Of a stretch of 13,515 nucleotides of DNA, positions 6,329-12,502 are shown one piece after another. The notes under the pieces were generated by a model. That model was given only the letters and a program-made list of their open reading frames with translations. It searched no databases and was not told the DNA's origin. The DNA comes from CAYJVP01 sp964373615 (lineage in GTDB: Bacteria > Patescibacteriota > Patescibacteriia > UBA9934 > GWF2-40-263): positions 1-13,515 of the forward strand of contig CAYJVP010000027.1 of assembly GCA_964373615.1 (NCBI GenBank), given 5' to 3'. Each line of letters starts with the position of its first letter. The stretch's first letter is position 1. The translations under genes were made by a program, and so were the position numbers.

Positions 6329-6502
6329 CGCGTCTTAAAATCACTTGTTGATATTCCCATCTTACTGGCGGCCGGGTGGCTTGCGACATTCGATATTCGC
6401 TACGCATTTGCTATCGCCCTCGGGCTTTTCTTGGCTGTGGCTATATTTTTTCCAGTTCGATCAAGTGATCTCGTAGCGCGAGACCAGGGCCATCATATAT
6501 AA
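6325..6502 (+). pseudogene. Small membrane-protein gene with a +1 frameshift at an A4 run
   Basis: The ATG at 6325 overlaps the kinase stop as ATGA, a typical coupled start, but its frame ends after eight codons (MTRLKITC). If one A of the AAAA run at 6337-6340 is skipped, the frame continues for 53 more codons to TAA at 6500-6502, giving a 58-residue peptide. Two hydrophobic segments appear (IPILLAAGWLATF and YAFAIALGLFLAVAIFFPV), followed by a polar tail. The second frame has no ATG, GTG or TTG of its own at its beginning. This could be a decayed gene, a sequencing error, or programmed or slippage frameshifting. Read-through of the kinase TGA would enter the same frame. No family recognised. 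Confidence 0.5.
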
Positions 6503-6510
6503 TTTTTCGT

Positions 6511-6600
6511 ATGCGTCTCATCACCGACCGGCACATTCACTCGAAATATTCTCGCGCTTGTTCGAAGGATCGAAGTCGTCAACTTTTCGATGACTATTGA
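6511..6600 (+). pseudogene. Truncated 5' remnant of an endonuclease Q (PHP) gene
   Basis: A 29-codon frame starting MRLITDRHIHSKYSRACSK. Its first 57 nt match the start of the intact EndoQ gene at 7186-7242 with 8 differences, 7 of them silent; the only protein change in this part is W7R. After codon 19 the similarity ends abruptly and the frame soon stops at TGA. The bias to silent differences shows that both copies evolved as coding sequence before this one was cut short. It stands 8 nt behind the preceding small gene, where a downstream operon gene would be expected. No Shine-Dalgarno is seen. It is probably the stump of a resident EndoQ gene left when the toxin-antitoxin/EndoQ segment arrived. 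Confidence 0.75.
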
Positions 6601-6626
6601 CGTCACGGACGGAAATGAGGTATTTT
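6597..6626 (+). promoter_or_regulatory. Candidate promoter of the toxin-antitoxin pair
   Basis: TTGACG at 6597-6602 and TATTTT at 6621-6626 are separated by 18 nt and lie about 25 nt before the antitoxin start. The -35 box overlaps an 8-bp palindrome TGACGTCA (6598-6605), which could be an operator for autoregulation of the kind usual for Phd/YefM systems. Predicted by eye only. Confidence 0.4.
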
Positions 6627-6652
6627 TTGTATGTAACTTTTAACGTAAATTT

Positions 6653-6937
6653 ATGAACGAGCAATTTAGTGTTCTCGCTCGGGAAAATGTCGCATCTATT
6701 CGCGATGTGCAGAAAAATCCGTCCAAGGCCCTTCGTGGTATCACCCGAGTGATACGGGGAAGTAAGACGATCGGTTTTTTCTTATCAAACGAGGAATGGG
6801 AAGATCTCCTCGAGAACATCGAGGCCATGAGTAGTCCGTCATTCAGAGCGCGCGTTCGTTCTGCTCGCCGACAGATGAAGGAGGGGAAGACCGTACCACT
6901 GGCCGAGATTCTCAAGAAGTATGGGATACGGACTTGA
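6653..6937 (+). CDS. Phd/YefM-family antitoxin
   Basis: A 94-residue antitoxin. The N-terminal part (VASIRDVQKNPSKAL, then GSKTIGFFLSNEEWEDLLENIEA, split here at GSK for reference) follows the PhdYefM pattern of a short beta/helix DNA-binding fold and an xFLSxEEWExL strand-helix unit around residues 40-58. The basic, flexible C-terminus (RARVRSARRQMKEG) would wrap the toxin. Such proteins bind their toxin and, with it, repress their own promoter. The ATG is preceded by AT-rich sequence without a clear ribosome site. It overlaps the toxin gene by 17 nt, the usual antitoxin-first layout. Family assignment rests on pattern and context. Confidence 0.82.
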   Translation: MNEQFSVLARENVASIRDVQKNPSKALRGITRVIRGSKTIGFFLSNEEWEDLLENIEAMSSPSFRARVRSARRQMKEGKTVPLAEILKKYGIRT

Positions 6938-7184
6938 GTGGACACGTGAGGCAAAAGAAGATCTGGAATCGCTTGATCAGGCTGTCACGCAAAGAATAGT
7001 AAACAAACTCATTTGGTTTGCCGATCAAGATAATCCCCTGAGTTTTGCTGTCGTCTTACAGCAACCAGCAATTGGGGACGCGCGTTTTCGCATTGGCGAT
7101 TATCGGGTCGTTGTTCTTGTTAACCGGACGCGCAAGCGCTTAGTCGTCGTCTCCGTGGGGCACCGGCGAGATGTTTATCGATAG
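6921..7184 (+). CDS. RelE/ParE-family toxin
   Basis: An 87-residue toxin of the RelE/ParE superfamily. It opens with LEWTREAKEDLESLD, the usual first strand and helix, and ends with RFRIGDYRVVV (about residues 56-66) and VVVSVGHRRDVYR, the classic C-terminal pattern of RelE-like ribonucleases with conserved arginines and the HRRDVY end. RelE members cut mRNA in the ribosomal A site; ParE members poison gyrase. The HRxxVY ending favours the RelE side. The ATG lies inside the antitoxin gene, so translation is coupled. Its stop TAG ends 1 nt before the proposed EndoQ start, so the DNA-repair gene is probably transcribed with this pair. Confidence 0.88.
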   Translation: MGYGLEWTREAKEDLESLDQAVTQRIVNKLIWFADQDNPLSFAVVLQQPAIGDARFRIGDYRVVVLVNRTRKRLVVVSVGHRRDVYR

Positions 7185-7185
7185 T

Positions 7186-8478
7186 ATGCGCCTGATCACC
7201 GACTGGCATATTCACTCGAAATATTCACGTGCCTGTTCGAAGCATTTGGAATTGCCGACAATTGCGAAGTGGTGCGAGCGAAAAGGGATCGATGTGGTGG
7301 CCACGGGGGATTGGACGCATCCGGCATGGTTTGCGCACCTGGAGGAGCAGCTGGTCGAGAGTGAGCCAGGGTTGTATCAGCTCAAAATCGCCGGTAACCC
7401 CTCTTCGTCCCCCCTTGAAAAGGGGGGAAATTCCGTGCGGTTTATGCTGGTGACCGAGGTGAGCCAGATTTACAAGCGCGGCGATAAGACGAGACGGATT
7501 CACAACCTCGTGTTCTCTCCGTCGCTTGAGACCTGTCGCAGGGTGAACGCGGAGCTTGCGCGGCGCGAGTTCAACCTCAAATCCGACGGTCGTCCCATTC
7601 TCGGCATCGACTCCGAGGCGCTGTACAAACTGTTGAAAGAGATTGATGGGCGCATCATCGTCATCCCCGCACACGCCTGGACGCCGTGGTATTCCGTATT
7701 TGGAAGCAAGTCGGGGTTTGACTCACTGGACGAGTGTTACGGTGAGATGACGAAACACATCTATGCGATCGAAACGGGGCTTTCGTCTGATCCAAAGATG
7801 AATTGGTCCCTCTCAAATCTCGACAACGTGGTCATGATTTCAAATTCAGACGCGCACTCCCTGGAGAAGCTCGGCCGCGAGGCCAACGTCTTCGAGCTCG
7901 AACATCCAAGCTATGACGAGTTCGTTCGCGTGCTTCGTGAAAAAGACCGCTCTGCATTTTTATACACGATCGAATTTTTTCCCGAGGAGGGGAAGTACCA
8001 CCTGGATGGATGTGCCAACTGCAAGTTTTCTTGCGCGCCGAAAGAATCCAAACGGCTCGGGGACCGTTGTCCGACATGTAAGCGCATGCTCACACTCGGC
8101 GTCGAGCATCGTGTAGACGACCTCGCGGACCGCGATCCAGACACGGTAGCCAACCACAAAATTCCGTATCGGTCGATCGTTCCGCTTGTGGAGGTTCTTG
8201 CAGAGGCCTTTGGAGTGAGCTCAAGCGCCTCGAAAAAGGTGGTCGCGGAATACCTGCGCCTCACCGACCGCGTGGCAAACGAGTTTGCGCTGCTCCTCGA
8301 AACGCCTCTTGAAGCGATCGCAAAAGAGGCGACGAGTCCGAAGGTCGTTGAGGCGATTCGTCGGATGCGAGAGGCAAAGCTCCACATCACGCCAGGTTAC
8401 GACGGCATCTTCGGCACCGTGAAGATTTTTGACGATAAAGATGTTTCGACACGACCAAAACAACCTCAACTTTTATAA
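7186..8478 (+). CDS. Endonuclease Q (EndoQ), PHP-domain DNA-repair nuclease
   Basis: A 430-residue protein matching endonuclease Q (TIGR00375-like PHP proteins), known in Thermococcales and some bacteria, which nicks DNA 5' of uracil, hypoxanthine, xanthine or abasic sites. Visible are the PHP metal motif WHIHSKYSRACSK (H8, H10), GDWTHPAW (about 42-49), VTEVSQIY, IPAHAWTPWYSVFGSKSGF, ETGLSSDP and SNSDAHSLEKLG, then a zinc finger with C276, C279, C283, C295 and C298, and a helical C-terminus. The start at 7186 is chosen because the remnant at 6511 begins at the same residue; an ATG at 7171 lies inside the toxin gene. A palindromic insert gives the odd run GNPSSSPLEKGG near residues 70-81. It ends in a strong terminator. 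The family call is confident; bacterial substrate range is inferred. Confidence 0.88.
   Translation: MRLITDWHIHSKYSRACSKHLELPTIAKWCERKGIDVVATGDWTHPAWFAHLEEQLVESEPGLYQLKIAGNPSSSPLEKGGNSVRFMLVTEVSQIYKRGDKTRRIHNLVFSPSLETCRRVNAELARREFNLKSDGRPILGIDSEALYKLLKEIDGRIIVIPAHAWTPWYSVFGSKSGFDSLDECYGEMTKHIYAIETGLSSDPKMNWSLSNLDNVVMISNSDAHSLEKLGREANVFELEHPSYDEFVRVLREKDRSAFLYTIEFFPEEGKYHLDGCANCKFSCAPKESKRLGDRCPTCKRMLTLGVEHRVDDLADRDPDTVANHKIPYRSIVPLVEVLAEAFGVSSSASKKVVAEYLRLTDRVANEFALLLETPLEAIAKEATSPKVVEAIRRMREAKLHITPGYDGIFGTVKIFDDKDVSTRPKQPQLL
7400..7430 (+). repeat. GC-rich palindromic element inside the EndoQ coding sequence
   Basis: TCCCCCCTT (7408-7416) and AAGGGGGGA (7420-7428) form a 9-bp perfect hairpin with a 3-nt loop. 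It resembles short dispersed palindromes of the type CCCCCTTGAAAAGGGGG seen in many bacterial genomes (recalled, not searched). It keeps the frame and adds about 12 low-complexity residues between a surface strand and the next PHP motif. Confidence 0.55.
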
Positions 8479-8554
8479 AAACAAAATCCCTCGACGCCCG
8501 CCAGAACGACCATGGTGTTCAGTCGGGCTGGCGTCGGTCAGGGATTTTGTTTTT
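8477..8554. terminator. Bidirectional intrinsic terminator between convergent genes
   Basis: AAAACAAAATCCCT (about 8477-8490) is exactly complementary to AGGGATTTTGTTTT (about 8540-8553), and inside it CGACGCC pairs with GGCGTCG. On either strand the stem is followed by a T-rich run. It would end transcription of EndoQ from the left and of the lysine-rich peptide gene from the right. Confidence 0.85.
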
Positions 8555-8565
8555 GATAAGAGCGC

Positions 8566-8622
8566 TTAGCGCTTCTTCTTTGCCGCTTTTTTCTTTTTCT
8601 TCGCAGCTTTCCTCTTTGCCAT
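8566..8622 (-). CDS. 18-residue lysine-rich basic peptide
   Basis: The frame begins MAKRKAAKKKKK and holds only Met, Ala, Lys and Arg, ending KKKR. About two thirds of the residues are basic, recalling the tails of histone-H1-like or ribosome-associated peptides. Translation is well supported: AAGGGAGGTGA, nearly the full anti-Shine-Dalgarno complement, lies about 9 nt before the ATG, the strongest ribosome site in the window. A good promoter lies upstream (8674-8702) and a shared terminator lies just downstream. It could act as a nucleic-acid-binding or ribosome-associated peptide; that is inference. It may alternatively be the leftover start of a longer alanine/lysine-rich protein. Confidence 0.6.
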   Translation of the reverse strand: MAKRKAAKKKKKAAKKKR

Positions 8623-8673
8623 AGTCTTGTTCACCTCCCTTCTTATGAAGATTATTTAGATCGACTTATGTAT

Positions 8674-8702
8674 AGTATAGGAATTTTTTTTGCGTATGTG
8701 AA
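8674..8702 (-). promoter_or_regulatory. Promoter of the lysine-rich peptide gene
   Basis: On the minus strand TTCACA (8702-8697) and TATACT (8679-8674) are spaced by exactly 17 nt, including an A8 tract. The predicted mRNA starts near 8667, giving a leader of about 45 nt that contains the strong ribosome site. A perfect TTGACA at 8723-8718 is also present but has no good -10 partner. Confidence 0.65.
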
Positions 8703-8846
8703 TAGATTTTAAAATATTGTCAAGAGTTATGGCGTTATGACGGAGCGCCGTGAGATCGATGGTGAACGAAAAGAAAAAAATTTACACGACGTGAATGGCC
8801 GTGCGCTCTCTATGTTTGCGTGCTCTCGCGAGTCACGTGGCGCGCA
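8703..8846. other. Intergenic region without a recognised gene
   Basis: AT-rich near 8700-8720 and GC-richer near 8740-8846. It holds no convincing frame on either strand. An A-run at 8774-8780 reads as a T-run downstream of the L,D-transpeptidase gene, but only a weak hairpin precedes it, so a terminator there is doubtful. Confidence 0.5.
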
Positions 8847-10211
8847 TTACTCTCGTACCTCAACAGAAGTTCCAACCCTCGCCCAGTCATAGAGCCACTT
8901 GATGTTGTCGAGCGCGACGTTGATACAGCCATGGCTCATCGGATGCCCGAAGTTGTTATGCCAATACGCGTAATGAATGTAGATATGCGGATAGATGCGC
9001 AGGTTCCACGGCACGAGCCCGAGGCTGTAATTGTTTGGGTTGCCTTCTCCATAACTCCACGTGTAGTTGACGTACGGTAATTTGGCTAAAACTGAATGAA
9101 TTCCCGTGGGCGTTGTCCAAGGCACACGGGCAGAGGAGACGGGAAAACTGTGCGCCAACACTCCCCGCTCATAGGCATATAATTGTTGTTCGGAGAGATC
9201 TACGATGATGTACTGTTTGTCCGCGGCCGATCTGTAGGTCGGCTTGCCTGGTGCGACGACGATCTCTTCGCTTCCGTCTCCATCGAGATCACTCACGGCC
9301 GCGCGCGGGCTCAGCTCATCAACCGTGGTGGTGAAATAATTCGTGCCATCCAACTCGACCAGATGCTGACTGCCTTCGATGACGAGTGTGGGGCTTCCGC
9401 TGCCGGCGATGACATCAACCACGCCGGTGGCCGTCCCTTCACTCATCCAAGTCAGGGTGTGGATAAGTTCCACTTTCGAACGAAGGCGATACGTCTTGAT
9501 CTCGCTCGGCATGCCTTGCGAGCTCGCGATGGTGAGCTTGCCATTTTGCACGAGACCGACCAGACCGCGGCGGTCGCTCGCGTCAAAGGCGAAAAATTCT
9601 TCTGTCAGTGTCACCGTCCCGTCCGTCATTTTCCAAATCCGGACATGCGGCCCGCCGCCTGCTTGTGGTAGCGTGACAAGCTCTGCCGTACCATCGCCGT
9701 CCAGGTCTCCGCAGGCAAGATTGACGCCATCGCGAAATGACTCTGCGTACGCAAAAAAACCTGGATGGATCATCTCGCCCATGTTGGAAAACACGCGCAC
9801 ATGCGGTCCGCCCCCCTTTTCCGGCGCTGTGATGATCTCGTTGACGCCATCCCCCGTGAGATCACACACGGCCAGGGTGACGCCGACCCCCATCATAGGG
9901 TCGTAGGCGAGGAAACTCCCGATTTCGGAACCGTCCTCGCGCATGACGCGCACGCGAGGCTCGTTGCCGATCCCGTTTCCCAGCAGGATTTCCGGCGTGC
10001 CGTCTTCTCCAAGATCCGCAACCGCAACATTCAGCCCTCCGGCCCAGTTGTTGAGGGGAACGTCAAAACGCGAACGCTCTGTGCCGTTGGCGTTCAGGAT
10101 CGTGACGGGAACGGTGGTGCGATGGGAGGCCAGGGAGGGTTGTGGAACAAGAAGCCAAACAAAAAGGATGGCCATTACCGTCATCCATTGCGGCACAGAA
10201 AGGTTGGTCAT
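8847..10211 (-). CDS. Secreted L,D-transpeptidase (YkuD) with FG-GAP/VCBS-like repeats
   Basis: A 454-residue exported protein. The N-terminus has a signal peptide (hydrophobic MAILFVWLLVP, likely cut after PSLA near residue 31). Residues about 50-350 carry beta-propeller-type repeats with calcium-binding loops such as DLGEDG, DLTGDG, DLDGDG (twice) and GGGPHVR blocks. The C-terminal YkuD domain starts near KQYIIVDLSEQQLYAY and has the catalytic pattern IHYAYWHNNFGHPMSHGCINV, with nucleophile C429. Such enzymes make 3-3 peptidoglycan cross-links or attach proteins to peptidoglycan outside the membrane. The ATG at 10211 is used because an upstream one lies inside tRNA-Ala; a second ATG nine codons on is possible. 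There is no Shine-Dalgarno, and the start is 4 nt after the tRNA. Confidence 0.9.
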   Translation of the reverse strand: MTNLSVPQWMTVMAILFVWLLVPQPSLASHRTTVPVTILNANGTERSRFDVPLNNWAGGLNVAVADLGEDGTPEILLGNGIGNEPRVRVMREDGSEIGSFLAYDPMMGVGVTLAVCDLTGDGVNEIITAPEKGGGPHVRVFSNMGEMIHPGFFAYAESFRDGVNLACGDLDGDGTAELVTLPQAGGGPHVRIWKMTDGTVTLTEEFFAFDASDRRGLVGLVQNGKLTIASSQGMPSEIKTYRLRSKVELIHTLTWMSEGTATGVVDVIAGSGSPTLVIEGSQHLVELDGTNYFTTTVDELSPRAAVSDLDGDGSEEIVVAPGKPTYRSAADKQYIIVDLSEQQLYAYERGVLAHSFPVSSARVPWTTPTGIHSVLAKLPYVNYTWSYGEGNPNNYSLGLVPWNLRIYPHIYIHYAYWHNNFGHPMSHGCINVALDNIKWLYDWARVGTSVEVRE

Positions 10212-10215
10212 AGAG

Positions 10216-10290
10216 TGGTGGACCGTATCGGATTTGAACCGATGACCCCCACATTGCAAATGTGGTGCTCTACCGCTGAGCTAACGGCCC
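10216..10290 (-). tRNA. tRNA-Ala (anticodon TGC), CCA encoded
   Basis: On the minus strand the acceptor GGGCCGT pairs with ACGGTCC, the D arm has GCTC-AGCGGTA-GAGC, the anticodon loop is TTTGCAA (anticodon TGC, alanine), and the T arm carries GGTTCAAATCC. Discriminator A is followed by an encoded CCA. It reads GCA and, by wobble, other alanine codons. A TATACT box (10302-10307) lies 11 nt upstream as a likely -10. The L,D-transpeptidase start follows after 4 nt, so both are probably on one transcript. Confidence 0.95.
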
Positions 10291-10305
10291 GCGTGGTGGC
10301 GAGTA

Positions 10306-10487
10306 TATAGTCATCACACCATGAAACAGGACTCCATCCTCCATGAAAATGGCGATCTCCTTGCTCTTCGGGCAGAAAAATCCTCAATGGAGCTATGGCT
10401 CCATCTGCGGTTTTTCTGCCCTGCAGAGCGTCGGATCTCGTCCATTTTCAAGAAGGCTAAGTCCCATTTCACGGTGTGATGACTATA
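10306..10487. repeat. 182-bp imperfect palindrome with exact 15-bp inverted ends (MITE-like)
   Basis: The left end TATAGTCATCACACC (10306-10320) is the exact reverse complement of the right end at 10473-10487. The arms keep pairing imperfectly inward, for instance TGAAA.AGGACT against its partner, TTGAAAATGG, and GGGCAGAAAAA on both sides. They close on a central hairpin ATGGAGC-TAT-GGCTCCAT near 10393-10410. No frame codes for a transposase, so it resembles a miniature inverted-repeat element or a long structured 3' RNA. It fills the whole gap between the dehydrogenase stop and tRNA-Ala, and its left end overlaps the likely -10 box of the tRNA. Confidence 0.75.
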
Positions 10488-10506
10488 GTCGTTCGCGCAA
10501 CGCACG

Positions 10507-11499
10507 TCAATCCGACTTCACCGCATTCGGCGGCGTCTTGCCGTCCAGGAAGGCGAGGATGTTTTCGGCCGCGCGGCGCGACATTGCTTGGCGCGTTTCG
10601 ATCGTGGCCGAAGCGGTGTGCGGGGTCAGGAGCACGTTCCAGGCGTGCTGGAGATACTTCGCATCAGCTGGATTTTTCGCAAACTTTGGTTCAAACTCGA
10701 ACACGTCGAGTCCGGCGCCGGCGATGCGTCTCGCCTTTAGGGCCTGGACGAGGGCATGTGTGTCGATGATCGGACCGCGCGCGGTGTTGATGAGGTACGC
10801 TGTTTTTTTCATGAGCTTAAGCTCTTTTGTCCCAATGAGATGATGGGTTGAAGGGAGGAGTGGGACGTGGAGCGAGACGAAATCAGATCCTTTGAGCAGC
10901 TCCGGAAGTTTTACGAATTTTGCGCGATACTTTTCATCCAGCTCTGGATTGCTTTTGACGTCCGTGTATAAAATTTTGACGCCAAACCCGTCCGCGAGGC
11001 GCTGGATAAGATGCATACCAATTTTTCCGACCCCGATGACTCCAAGCGTTTTACCGACCACGTCCGTGCCAAGCAGCATCTTCGGGCCCCAGCCTTTGTA
11101 TTTTCCCGCTCGCGTAAACGCGTCCGCTTCGTGGATGCGGTGAGCAAGGGCGAAGAGAAGAGCAATCGTATGCTCGGCAACCGTTTCGGCGATTTCATCT
11201 CCGGCTGTGTTGGAGACGATGATCCCGCGTTTTTTTGCCTCGGCCACGTCGACATTATCAAACCCGACCGCGTAGTTTGCGATCATTTTTAACTGCGGTC
11301 CGGCTGCATCAAATACCTCCGCATCGATTTTTTCGGTTAAGAGCGAGAGAAGGACATCGACCCCCCTTACTCGACGCAGAAGTTCGCGGCGCGGGATGAG
11401 GGTGTCGCGCGCGTACATGTCTATTTTCACTCCCTTTCGTTTCTTGAGCATCTTGAGTCCCGCGTCCGGGATGTCGCGGGTAACAAAGATACGTGTCAT
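10507..11499 (-). CDS. D-isomer-specific 2-hydroxyacid dehydrogenase (glyoxylate/hydroxypyruvate reductase-like)
   Basis: A 330-residue cytoplasmic NAD(P)-dependent oxidoreductase that interconverts a 2-keto acid and its D-2-hydroxy acid. The cofactor fold shows GVIGVGKIGMHL (GxGxxG, about residues 150-161), and the catalytic set is present: Arg in NTARGPIID, Glu in DVFEFEP and His in LTPHTASA near the C-terminus. The early NYAVGFDNVDV and SNTAGDE.AETVAEH motifs are typical of the glyoxylate/hydroxypyruvate reductase branch. The start at 11499 is set by the ATGA overlap with the upstream kinase stop; a longer frame to 11544 lies within the kinase gene. Together with a PfkB-type kinase it may work on glycerate or another sugar acid, which is inference. 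Confidence 0.9.
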   Translation of the reverse strand: MTRIFVTRDIPDAGLKMLKKRKGVKIDMYARDTLIPRRELLRRVRGVDVLLSLLTEKIDAEVFDAAGPQLKMIANYAVGFDNVDVAEAKKRGIIVSNTAGDEIAETVAEHTIALLFALAHRIHEADAFTRAGKYKGWGPKMLLGTDVVGKTLGVIGVGKIGMHLIQRLADGFGVKILYTDVKSNPELDEKYRAKFVKLPELLKGSDFVSLHVPLLPSTHHLIGTKELKLMKKTAYLINTARGPIIDTHALVQALKARRIAGAGLDVFEFEPKFAKNPADAKYLQHAWNVLLTPHTASATIETRQAMSRRAAENILAFLDGKTPPNAVKSD

Positions 11500-12464
11500 A
11501 TTTTTTTCAGGGGGATTTTTTTGAGAAGCGCTTGTGAAGGCCAAACGCGGAGAATTCCCGCCTTGGCGCCAACCTTTTGGATCACGGATTCCGCGTTGAT
11601 CGTTGCAACCGCAAGCGATGTTTCAAGATTTGCCGTTTTCATGAACGCGGCGACAAAGCCGGAACCAAACGCGTCACCCGCTCCGGTTCGCGAAACAGAT
11701 TTGATGCCGCGCGTGCCGGAGAATATCGTCCGTCCGCGATAGCAAGCATACGCGCCCTTCTCTCCGTCCGTAATCAGGAGCACGCCTTCAGGCACGTTGA
11801 GTTTTTTCACGACGGACGAGATATTTTTTTCACCAGTCAGCATCTGCGCCTCCTCTCGATTCATGTTGAGGACCGCAAGGTGTGGGAAGAGGGAGGCGAA
11901 GGCACGAAGTCCTTTTTTGAGCTCTGCTTTTCCTGGGTTCCAGGCGATGGAAATGTGTTTTGCGGGCGCGCTTTGGATAAGTTTTGCGGCAACAGAAAGG
12001 CTCCCCCCGAGCGAGGTGAGATAGATCCAATGAGTGTTAAGTTTGGAAAAGGGAAGATCAGCCGCGGAAAAGGTTGAGGAAACACCGCGATGGACAAGGG
12101 CCGTTCGTTCTCCAGAGGATGCGGTGAGAAGGGTCGAGTATCCGGTGTCGCCACCCTTTATCGATCGCACAAAGCCTGTGTGGATCCCCTCTTTTTTGAG
12201 GTCGGCAATGACGGCGACTCCCGCCTCGTCGTCACCGACGCGACAGACGGCAGAAGTACGGAATCCCAATCGAGCAAAGGTGGCCGCTGCATTTGTGGCC
12301 CCGCCGCCTGTGGTGTGCACGATTGAGTCGAGCTCGATTTTGGTGCCCAAGGCCACGCACTCGCCGATGCCAGTTGAGAAGACGCTCGATTCGATGAATT
12401 TGAATTGGTCAGAAATCAAGAAAACGTCCCGTGTCCCGGCGCCTATGGTAATAACATCGTGCAT
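11496..12464 (-). CDS. PfkB-family (ribokinase-like) carbohydrate kinase
   Basis: A 322-residue cytoplasmic sugar kinase of the ribokinase/PfkB family. Visible are the N-terminal GAGTRD segment, HTTGGGATNAA (PfkB signature 1, about residues 52-62), DTGYSTLL in the lid/substrate strand, AWNPG, NMNREEA (about 195-201) and the C-terminal SRTGAGDAFGSGF (signature 2), where the GAGD aspartate is the catalytic base. The substrate (sugar, nucleoside or sugar acid) cannot be told from sequence alone. The start at 12464 (MHDVITIGAG) is chosen because homology begins there and a good promoter ends 9 nt before it; the frame extends upstream through the promoter and cannot be coding there. The last four bases overlap the dehydrogenase start. 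Confidence 0.9.
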   Translation of the reverse strand: MHDVITIGAGTRDVFLISDQFKFIESSVFSTGIGECVALGTKIELDSIVHTTGGGATNAAATFARLGFRTSAVCRVGDDEAGVAVIADLKKEGIHTGFVRSIKGGDTGYSTLLTASSGERTALVHRGVSSTFSAADLPFSKLNTHWIYLTSLGGSLSVAAKLIQSAPAKHISIAWNPGKAELKKGLRAFASLFPHLAVLNMNREEAQMLTGEKNISSVVKKLNVPEGVLLITDGEKGAYACYRGRTIFSGTRGIKSVSRTGAGDAFGSGFVAAFMKTANLETSLAVATINAESVIQKVGAKAGILRVWPSQALLKKIPLKKI

Positions 12465-12473
12465 ACGAGCCCA

Positions 12474-12502
12474 ATTGTAACAAACCCTTGACTTTTTGTC
12501 AG
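12474..12502 (-). promoter_or_regulatory. Promoter of the kinase-dehydrogenase operon, near-leaderless
   Basis: On the minus strand CTGACA (12502-12497) and TACAAT (12479-12474) are 17 nt apart. The kinase ATG starts only 9 nt after the -10 box, so a start about 7 nt downstream would leave a leader of only 2-3 nt. No Shine-Dalgarno lies there, consistent with leaderless translation. Confidence 0.65.

Noticed and set aside
5768..6502. UGA recoded as glycine, fusing the kinase to the downstream membrane segments
   Set aside because: UGA ends the endonuclease, antitoxin, dehydrogenase and PfkB frames at sensible places; a one-base frameshift explains the small gene better.
7171..7185. EndoQ start at the ATG at 7171
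   Set aside because: It lies in the toxin gene, and the homologous remnant at 6511 begins at the residue encoded at 7186.
9183..9906. Plus-strand frames of 162-181 codons opposite the L,D-transpeptidase gene
   Set aside because: They are antisense shadows of a well-supported gene, with no ribosome sites or known motifs.
8847..10259. L,D-transpeptidase start at 10259
   Set aside because: That ATG lies inside the tRNA-Ala gene; the ATG at 10211 is followed directly by a signal peptide.
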